From the NCBI GenBank assembly GCA_037975125.1, contig CM075852.1:6229134-6293133 (forward strand): a stretch of DNA of 64,000 nt, in the 5' to 3' direction. The position numbers were made by a program, and so were the translations under genes. This DNA comes from Latrodectus hesperus (lineage: Eukaryota > Arthropoda > Arachnida > Araneae > Theridiidae). The notes below the pieces were generated by a model. The model was not told the origin of the DNA. It ran no database searches and saw only the letters and a program-made list of their open reading frames with translations. This document shows positions 55,904-64,000 of this stretch, piece after piece. Positions within the stretch are counted from its first letter, which is position 1. Each line of letters begins with the position of its first letter.

Positions 55904-56376
55904 GTCACTTTAATGTGAATGTGTATGAGGAAAAAGGTTTGCTTAAAGTATTATAAACTATTAATTTTGTGTATGTAAATTTTGAATCAAAATTTAAGCA
56001 TGTTTTATTTAGAATGAAGCAAATTAATTTTATTATTAAAGCAAATTAGAATGAAGCAATAAATCTAAGCAAATTATTTAGAATGAAAAAAATGTACGAA
56101 AAATAACATTAGTGTTGAATAAAATTTTCAGTTGTTTAATATAATTTACGTCAAGAATACTTTTTAAAATGTCACTTTAATGTGAATGTGTATGAGAAAA
56201 AAGGTTTGCCTAATGTATTATAAACTGTTAATTTTGAGTATGTAAATTTTGAATCAAAATTTAAGCATGTCATTAGCAAATTATTTAGAATGGAAAAAGG
56301 AACGAAAAATAATATTAGTGTTGAATAAAATTTTCAGTTGTTTAATATAATTTACGTCAAGAATACTTTTTAAATT
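55904..56376. repeat. Tandem duplication starting inside the right TIR of the Tc1-like relic
   Basis: Unit 1 runs 55904-56170 and unit 2 runs 56171-56376. Both start GTCACTTTAATGTGAATGTG and end at GAATACTTTTTAAA. They share the blocks TTTTGAATCAAAATTTAAGC and AAATTTTCAGTTGTTTAATA, the second drawn from a common TAAAATTTTCAG..TAATTTACGTC stretch. Unit 1 has about 55-60 extra bp in the middle made of partial repeats of TTAGAATGAAGCAAATTA. Confidence 0.92.
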
Positions 56377-57594
56377 GTATTTGGAAAAGGAATGCTCAAA
56401 TTTTTGTGATTATTGATGTCTGGCATTACTATTGTTGCATGTTATATTTAGAATAATTAGTTGAGAGTATAAAACACAAAACTTAATGCAAATTAACAAA
56501 TCATTTTCTTTACAATTATAAAGTAGCAATACTTGTTTATGAAAATGATTTTATTTTTGTTACCACTCTCTACCTTCATTATATAACTTATTTCAAAGAA
56601 TAAATAAAGACATGCAGAACCTTTTGAGAAGCTCTCATCTCAAGCGATTATATTTATTCCAAAAATATTAATACAATTAATTATTTTAGATCTTTAACCC
56701 TACCGTTACTTTTTTTTAAGTACATGAAATGTTTTTCTCATATATTTGAAACAGAAAAAAATTATGAAAAGCACTTTATTACGTCATAAAATTTACTAAA
56801 AGTAACTTTTTCAGGGCTTCAAATACTAAAGAAAGTATTTGGTCATATTAATTGTAAACTATTTCATATTCATACTTTATTCAGAATCAATTTTTATAAA
56901 ATGTTTTATTTCATTGTTCAATATGTATTAAAAAGACAATTGTATAGTGAATACCTCATACCAAGCTTTCATTGAATATGCTTTTATTGTAATTGAATTA
57001 AATTTTCAATATTGCTTCAACATCCAGTATCCTTATAAATAGGTAATATCAATTTAGTATCTATAACTAATTTTTTAAATATAAATTCACCATTTGTTCA
57101 AACTTTTTGTCATCGTGTATATTTATTTTACCCGTCTTATGCTCGATTAGACTTTATGTTACATCTTATCTCTCTTTAATACGCTTTATGTCTCAAAAAT
57201 TGAACCATATTCAAGATTTTAATTTTTTATCATGTTTATAAAAATAAAGTATATTTAGGTTCAGATTCACAAATAAAATAATAATAATAATACAAATATT
57301 CTGATTTTAAAAAACAGCTATAAAATTTAAATAATATCAAGCAAAAAAAGAAGCAATGAACTTTGTAAAATTCAGTAGCGCTACGTTGAAAATATATGAA
57401 TGCCTTCGTTTAATCTGAACACTTGTTTTATAATAACAAATGAATAATATACCACTAAAGTATGATGATTAGGTCTTCTGAAGATAGCTCCGATTTTTCT
57501 CCGCTTTAGAGGGAAAGATATTTCTTCCAGCTCAAAAAATTTTGATTCTATTACAGCTGTCATATTATGTGAAATGATACCACTAGGGGTGGAA
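56377..57594. other. AT-rich stretch, no gene recognised
   Basis: A 60-codon minus-strand frame at 57381-57563 has no recognisable domain. No transposon ends seen. Confidence 0.5.
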
Positions 57595-58170
57595 GGCCAA
57601 GTATTGGGGGGTTTTCTGCTAGATCCCTGCTTCTAAATTAGGAATTTTCCCAACTGTCTTCTTCCATATAACTGGTAGGACCCAACTCAAGGGCTAGGTA
57701 CAGGGAAGCATACTGTTCCGAGCTTCACGGGTTCGTGTTGATTGAGAGTTGAATAAAGCAACCACTTAATGAACACAAGACTTTTATTCGTAAAAATTAC
57801 TCTAGATATAAGAAATTCCACCTGTAACAATCACAATTATACAGCTACAATTCGTCAGATATAACAAGAAACAGCTTCCAATCACAGGTCTCAAATACCT
57901 CAGACAGAGAACAAGTAGCAGTCACAACTTATCGTCTTCACAAAACCGCCCTTGCATGTCGGGCTGCGGTATTTATACCTGACTTGGCGGAGAAATCTAC
58001 CAGTTTCGCCAAGTTTCTGGAAGCTTCTAGGCTATCTCGATAAATATTGATCCTAGAGCTTAGGGGATGTTTTTTTCCAGAAGTATCTATTTCTCGCCAA
58101 GTCGCCAAGAATCTCGCTAACTGTCGCCAAGTCGCCAAATCATTAAAAAACCCGCTTTTAAACTACAACA
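57595..58170 (-). mobile_element. LTR-retrotransposon LTR-like fragment
   Basis: Read on the minus strand it has a TGTAGTTTAAAAGC start near 58167, repeated TTGGCGAC units, then a TATA-like GGTATAAATACC (57968-57979). About 185 nt later there is an AATAAA polyadenylation signal (57783-57788), followed by an R-U5-like stretch ending near ...GGGTCCTACCA (57671). That order (U3, TATA, AATAAA, U5, TG...CA) fits an LTR of about 500 bp. No gag/pol coding sequence, primer-binding site or target duplication was found, so it would be a solo or fragmentary LTR. Confidence 0.45.
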
Positions 58171-58639
58171 CGTCTAAATACCGCAATATTTTCACAAAAT
58201 GTGAGTATTTCCGATCTGTCTGAGGTATTTTAAGACAAATACAATCATTATTTATAAAATTGTAACAATACGGTTGCAACAACTCTCGTATTAGAAAGTG
58301 CTGTTTGAGGTATTTAGAACTTATATCATTAAAATATTGAGCATCATGAAATTGCAATATTTAAATTTTATTTAAATAAAATTACTGTTAAACTGGCAAT
58401 AGCATTTTGAAAACAATTTAGTTATTTTTACAACCGTAAGGAAAGTATATTTTACATAACCAAGTATATGAAAATAAAAACATTCTAAATTTTTCAAGAG
58501 TTATGTTGCAGCACAATAAATAAATATCAATCTTCAATCAAAACTAACTGCAATTCAGCAATATTTTTTGATAAAAATGAGTACTTACAAGACAGGACAA
58601 ATTGTTTTAAAGTTATGTATAAATCAGGATATTTATTTA
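58171..58639. other. AT-rich stretch, no gene recognised
   Basis: A 64-codon minus-strand frame at 58163-58357 has no recognisable domain. Confidence 0.5.
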
Positions 58640-59430
58640 TATTCAGCAAAATAATGTTTTTTAAAAAAAATGATCTCTTTTTCATAAATATTAAAATGTC
58701 GATTATGTACTTTACATTAAATATTCATTTCTTAGAATAAATAATAGTTTAAATATGATACAGATTTAGAAAAGTATTCTTGTTATTATTTTTAACGTCA
58801 CGTATTTTATTTCGGTCCTCTTTAACTACTTAAGCAATTATTTTATTTGTTAATACAAAAATAAAATAAATGTGCTCACACACATAAATCGATTATTTAG
58901 AGAATATAATAAAAAATTTTTGTCTTATGTAACCCAAATAAGTGAAGAGAAAATTGTTTTCATAAACATTCCCTGCGGGCTTATCATATCACAAAAAAAC
59001 ATTGTTGAAAATAATTCATGAAACAAAGTACCAATTTCCTCGTTATTTAAAACAAAAGAAATTAAGTATATCTGAGCTGTAACTTTAACTGTGCATTTTT
59101 CATGTTCCTGTAAAATGAGATACTGAAATAATTTTCCTTCAAATATTATATCTTATCAAATACACATTAAACTAAATAAAAACATTTTTTTATTCTTTCA
59201 TATTTTGGAAAAGAAAAAAAAATATTAAATGTGTGTGTGATCTTGTTAGTTATTTATTACAACGGGCTTTATTTCTATTTTTACTGAAATAAAGTTAATT
59301 TTTAAAAGTAACAATAATTTTTAATGAATGTAGAGAAAAAATATTTTTTAAATTAAAATTTTTAATGGTAATAAATTTATAACAGTTATAAAATATAATA
59401 AAATAATATGATAACGAATCATTGCTCTTC
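58640..59430. repeat. Dispersed repeat, copy 2 (matches 27000-27830)
   Basis: Same strand and block order as 27000-27830, with substitutions and indels throughout. It ends about where the Tc1-like relic begins. No coding potential seen. Confidence 0.75.
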
Positions 59431-59736
59431 ACTTAGCTGTTGCAATAAGCGTTAGACAAAGTTAGGATGTCGTAGCACCGTGTATACCAACAAAAGTTGA
59501 ACTGGAATCATTCTGGGCGTTCCACAATTACTGCAGGATTGAACCTGTCCTGGCAGGAAACGGGTTTTTAAAAGGCTATACCCGTCGGAAGGTGGTGGGC
59601 TGACGATGGATTCGTTGCGTAACTTTGTCTAAGTTTCATCCTATTGACAGGGCGGCAGATCTGTGCTAATATTCGTGTCTCTCTCTCTCCATAAATATGT
59701 CTTGGAGACGAAGATGCCAATTCAGGCGTCTATCTT

Positions 59737-60047
59737 GTTCTTCTTCTTAGAGTTGGGTTTGTATGTCGTTGGGCACCTCTGCTTTTATCAGCATTTTGTA
59801 CTGTTAACTCCAAACCCAATGTTTCCTAGTTCCAGTTGCTCGGGTCACCCACTTTATTAATAAAGTCCTAGTCCTTTAATGGAGTCTAGGTAAAACTCTC
59901 TAGTATGGATGATGCCTAAAGAAGTTCATCTAGGGAGGACAAGGGCCTCGCATTCGTAAATGATGTGCTTGGCCGTTTCCTCTTGCATGACATTCCCTGC
60001 AGATAGGGTCTTGCTGAAGCCGTCCTATTTTATGGAGGTGTTTTCTG
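59737..60047 (-). mobile_element. 5'-truncated copy of the LOA-like retrotransposon
   Basis: About 310 bp match the 3' end of the complete element at 42400-42720 in the same orientation. They include the short CTT tail, the TTGTACTGTTAACTCCAAAC block and the C-terminal ORF2 codons up to GTTTTCTG. Divergence is visible, with several substitutions and small deletions such as the loss of a few bases near 59865 and 59988. It therefore stems from an older member of the family. No target duplication was identified. Confidence 0.9.
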
Positions 60048-60431
60048 CAGGTCGACGCCACACTCGTACCCGGCGAGTACCTCTGTTGAAACTTATCATT
60101 TGATTCATCTAAGACGATTCTGTGCCACTCCGTCGTTCAAATCACTGTAATCCGGTACCATTCCAGAGGCTATGCTGTTGGTCAATAGCAATCTTTTTAA
60201 CGGACGACATGAGCGCAGACCATTAGCAACCAGTCGGGGACAAATGGTTCTGCTCGATATGGGAGCATCCAGAATGTCTTGCACATGCTGTAAAATTTCG
60301 GTAGACGTGCTTTGCGGCCCACCACCGCCTCCTGACGGATGCGTCGATTTACGGGTGCTGACGCCACTTTCGCTGCATCGACACTTCTGCATTGAATACA
60401 CTATTAATTTTAAAAAATAAAAAATTAACAA
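60048..60431 (-). pseudogene. Tc1-like transposase remnant (HTH and start of catalytic core)
   Basis: The frame 60105-60431 contains VQDILDAPISSRTICPRLVA followed by NGLRSCRPLKRLLLT, the second HTH of a Tc1-like transposase ('ISSRTV---L-E-GLRSRRP-KRLPLT'). Frameshifted pieces that follow include LDESND, equivalent to the SDESRF catalytic motif with its Asp kept, and TRRVRVWRRPAE. Coding is broken and the rest of the core is largely missing. A Ser/Gly-rich stretch near residue 30 is probably not original transposase. Confidence 0.72.
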
Positions 60432-63400
60432 ACTTAAATGAAAAAATTTCTAGTGACGGTAAAATAAAACTAAACATACACACAGCACACTCAACATTTT
60501 AGTTCACTGCTTCAAAAAATCAGACATTTTTAATTAAAAAATAATTTTACATTAAAGTTTTCTAAAATTAAAATTAAAATCAAATATTTGAAATTAATTT
60601 TTTAATCAATTTTTCTTAGAAAACTAATATGTTTATCAGTCATTAACTTCAGGAGTTACGTTCATTTAATTGATATTTGTATAATGATGCTCCTTTTTTC
60701 ATTATAGTACAAATTTTTCAATAGTTTGAATGTTTTGGTTCTCAATACACCTGGAATTAATTTCTTCTTTACTATTAATAAGCATTTTCTTACATTTACT
60801 CCAAAATAAAAATAATTGTCGGACATACATTTTTTAGAAATTTAATTATCATATAATACCATGATTTTGTTAATTGTCTTAAAATATTTTCTTCAGAAAA
60901 TAAAGATTAATATCAACTTATTGATGTTCTAGAAGGGATTTTGTAATGTATATTATTTCAATAAAAAGTAAAAGGAAGTTCAGAATAAGCTTTCCAGTTT
61001 AATTAAAATTTTTCATTTATTGAGGTAAACCAAAATTCTAAAATGTTTAATGTTTTCTTTAAATATTTAACTTTAATTAAAATTTAGTTTCATACTCTTT
61101 TTTGTTTAAGAAAACCCCTCAAAATGGATTATAATCTTTCCTGCTTAACAGGTATTTAAAAGAAAATTATTTTTATTATTTTAAAATATTTTATAAAAAT
61201 AATATTTATTAAAGATTTAAAAAATGTAAGGAATTGACGTTAAATATTCAAAGTAAAACAATCTTAAAAAATAAAATACTAAACTTAATAATTTTAGTAC
61301 TTAAAAATAATAAACTTAATAATTTAGTTTTTAGTACATCATAAATATGTAGACCTATAAAAAATTATGCAGAAAATTCTATTTTGACAACCCTAGTATT
61401 TACGTCATCACAATACGTCATCGTGGCAACATTTCTTCATCGTCCAAAAAATTCAGAATTTCGATTCCTGGATTATACAACATCTGCACCTTATAATACT
61501 AAACTTAATAATTTTTCCTTCATATATTTTAAATTAGACCTCTTGTTAACTGAGACACCAACGCAAAATCGGTGTCGTGCTCTGTTTTTCAAATAACTTA
61601 TTTATATGACGTCTCGTTTAAGACCTAGTCTTCCTTTTTAAACTTAAGACCTAGTCTTCCATTGAAACTTTATAAAGACAGTTTCTTTTCATTTATTTGA
61701 AGAAATTAAGTAACAAATCAAGGCTGTTCAAACATAAGTTTGTTGCTTATGTAGGATACGTCAAATACACTGAATTTATTATATTTTCTGTAAATCGTTG
61801 TTACATTTCAGAAAACTCAATTTATTCATAGGATATGAGGAAAAGAGCAAAAATATTCTCGCACGTGGGCGACAGCTATTCTGAATACAACCTCTGGATA
61901 AAATATTTCATAACATGGACCCACGGTTTGTCCAATATAACTACAGATATTACTGAGATATCCAGATTAAGTCCAATTCATATCCAAATATCTATTATAT
62001 CTACATCATTTCCCTAAGATACCCAAAATCCAAATACCCCTTGGATACTTAAAACTTACATGCCCATATATATCATACAATAACATAATTTAGATAATAC
62101 AGAGATATCTTACATATATCTGAAACTTTGGCCAATTGGATATCCAAATTTTGAAAAAGCTATATAACTCACAGTTACTAGAAATCTTGGTTTGGTTTGG
62201 TATCTACACTTTGTTTATTTGTTGGAAATTAAGCACTGAAAACTGTAGATTAATAGAAAAACGCGCGCGCGAACTTTCATAAACAAAGTTAATGAATTCT
62301 GAAAGCAGTATTAATACAAATCATATATCATTACTTTAAATTAAAATAAAGGAGTAACAATCAATCTCTAATTGGATGTTTATTATTTCAGACAAGGTAA
62401 GGAGACTTAAGATTTTTTTTTAATGTTTACTGAATTATTTAGTATTTGAATACTTTTTATTTTGTTTCGAATGTTATAATTATGGATTAAATAGATTTTT
62501 ATTTACAATTTCAATAGGATTCATCATTAAGCACAAAATATTAATTTTAAATATCGTAAAATCTAAGATCTGAGATCGGTATTGTTCCTTAAAAAACTGC
62601 TTCATCATTAAATACAAAATAAGTACTATGTGAATGTTAAATTAATTTTATAATTCGGAAAAGATTCTTTTACAGAAAAGTGCAAATATTTGTTTTTTTT
62701 AAATATTTATTTATTTTAGTATACATATACTATTACAAAGTAGTGCATATTTTTTATATATTTATTTATTTATTTATTTTTACAATTTTGTATACATGAA
62801 GGAGCGTTATATTTTCTATTAGAGTTATCAATTTTTAAGTAATAATTTTATTATGAAAAACCTCTAATTTTTTAAATATTCTATCGGCGACATATTGTTT
62901 TAGAACTGTTCAAAACTGTGATTAATTTTATGATTAAAGAACAAAAATTATGATCATACTTCACAGATTTATTCAAATCGAAGAAATTCATCAATATTAT
63001 TTTTTCATATGTTTTATTACTATTCACATGATAAATTTAAAATTCTATTATTCTACATAATATTAGTTGTATGCATGATGAATCCAAATTTTTAATAATT
63101 TATACAATCAGATTTTCCTTTACTTTAACATGCACAAGATGGCAGCACTATATTTTAGCTTAAAAAATATGATTATTTCGTTAAGAAAATGTGTTTTTAA
63201 GTAGCAATGTCACACACACACACTTTTATAAAAGGAGATATACATCACTTTACGTGTTGAATTTAAGTTACAAATTTTAAAACAAGATGGAGCTTTTCTA
63301 ATTTTTAAAAAATTTCTCTTTAGATAATTTTACTATCAATTCTGCCAATATAAACAAAATGTTTTATGGATGGAAAAGTAAAATGATTTAAATCAACTAA

Positions 63401-64000
63401 AAGATTTAGAGTAAAAAATGAAATAATGTTCGATGCATTATAGATAGAAGAAAGGGACTCTGAAATTTAAGCATTTCAAAAATAAAATAAAATACATTTT
63501 TGACATTTAAATTATTCTTAAGAATTCATTTATTAGTTACTATAAAATTAACTGCGTAATTATTATTATTACTTAATAATTATTACCTAATTATACCTAA
63601 ATGTTACTAAAACGTTTTATTCATGTATCGCAGGCCAAGAAATACCAGATCATCAACAAAAAGATTTTGTGTTGCTCTGAATGTCATCTTAAAAATATCA
63701 TTCCCATTTTACGAAAAATTCCATAAATTCAATTTGTATGTGACACAGTTAAATCGAAACGGATATTGTTACAACCACTTTATTTAATTTCGATTTACTT
63801 TTGAATTCCCGGAGAAAATTCTGATGGGCATTCTTGATACTAGATTTGAAATGCCATGAACGAAAAGAAATCATTTGCAGGTATTAGTTTTAAGCGTAAA
63901 TAAATATACTTATGGTTAATCATGGCCATTTCGTCATTTAATTTCGTTCCGCAGGTATTTCCAAATGGTTTCCAAAATTCATTTCATCATTTAAGTACAT
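60432..64000. other. AT-rich stretch, no gene recognised
   Basis: Short frames at 61384-61596 and 61835-62017 lack recognisable domains. Minor repeats seen: a two-copy TTAAGACCTAGTCTTCC at about 61619-61661, a CGCGCGCGC tract near 62263 (striking in this AT-rich context), (TTTA)n near 62758-62780, and (CA)n near 63211. No transposon ends or exons supported. Confidence 0.5.

Larger units (their letters stand above)
54923..55923 (+). mobile_element. Tc1-like element relic with recognisable TIRs, interrupted
   Basis: The left end near 54923 contains CACATTAATATGACCACC. The right end near 55902-55919 reads GGTGGTCACTTTAATGTG, its inverse with two mismatches. TA dinucleotides sit outside both ends (54921-54922, 55924-55925). 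The transposase remnant occupies the left half. The sequence from about 55600 to 55895 does not resemble Tc1 and appears to be a later insertion or replacement. The right TIR is repeated at 56171 through a tandem duplication. Confidence 0.78.
59440..60431 (-). mobile_element. Tc1-like relic interrupted by a LINE fragment
   Basis: On the minus strand, transposase similarity enters at about 60400 and runs to RVRVWRRPAE near 60048. It resumes beyond the inserted sequence with DRFNPAVIVERPE near 59555 and a short FVGIHGATTS piece near 59490. The pieces lie in the order expected for one Tc1-like protein, so the intervening ~480 bp are later additions: the LOA-like fragment at 59737-60047 plus about 160 bp of unidentified sequence at 59576-59736. 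Confidence 0.7.

Noticed and set aside
57595..58170. Solo LTR with target duplication
   Set aside because: Flanking 4-6-bp sequences do not match at the TG/CA ends I can propose, so only an LTR-like fragment is claimed.
62258..62275. CGCGCGCGC tract as a CpG island or Z-DNA regulatory site
   Set aside because: Fewer than ten dinucleotides, isolated, with no associated gene or promoter.

Overview
The window looks like repeat-rich, very AT-rich arthropod nuclear DNA, most likely from a spider or another arachnid. That assignment rests on the mix of families seen: several distinct Tc1-like relics, a DD41D Tc1/mariner-type element, mariner deletion derivatives, Mutator-like transposase relics, RNase-H-bearing non-LTR retrotransposons and very long (TA)n arrays. 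No rRNA, tRNA, CRISPR array or multi-exon host gene could be supported. Nearly everything recognisable is a mobile element or its remains, set in AT-rich sequence with no visible gene.

Layout. 0.3-1.0 kb: Tc1-like relic. 1.26-2.03 kb: decayed, internally deleted copy of the next element. 3.01-4.88 kb: complete Tc1/mariner-type element with ~300-bp terminal inverted repeats (TIRs), TA target duplication and a broken DD41D transposase. 6.8-9.8 kb and 12.9-15.95 kb: two diverged, same-orientation copies of one ~3-kb unit carrying a decayed Mutator-like transposase. 17.4-18.2 kb: an ~810-bp (TA)n array with internal higher-order structure. 20.0-20.4 kb: GC-shifted retroelement-like fragment. 20.9-22.75 kb: decayed R1-like LINE (minus). 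27.0-27.8 kb: a repeat that recurs at 58.6-59.4 kb. 29-31.5 kb: small tandem repeats and a hairpin. 33.68-34.29 kb: short non-LTR insertion with a (CAA)n tail and 12-bp target-site duplication, followed by a perfect 24-bp-arm hairpin. 36.0-36.6 kb: second large (TA)n array. 37.7-38.6 and 49.1-50.0 kb: two near-identical mariner elements in opposite orientation that share one internal deletion. 42.40-47.39 kb: the only intact protein-coding genes seen, ORF1 and ORF2 of a complete LOA-like non-LTR retrotransposon flanked by a 13-bp target-site duplication. 54.9-55.9 kb: Tc1-like relic whose right end was caught in a tandem duplication (55.9-56.4 kb). 57.6-58.2 kb: LTR-like fragment. 59.4-60.4 kb: another Tc1-like relic interrupted by a 5'-truncated copy of the LOA-like element.

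How the genes work together. In the LOA-like element (minus strand) ORF1 probably supplies the RNA-binding protein. ORF2 supplies endonuclease, reverse transcriptase and RNase H for target-primed reverse transcription, and all the catalytic residues I looked for are present. Its truncated relative at 59.7 kb is consistent with the family having moved in this genome. The mariner pair retains the DNA-binding domain but has lost most of the catalytic domain, so any mobility would depend on transposase supplied from elsewhere. A single candidate host exon with a strong splice donor (41,201-41,282, minus) is the only hint of a non-transposon gene and is low confidence.
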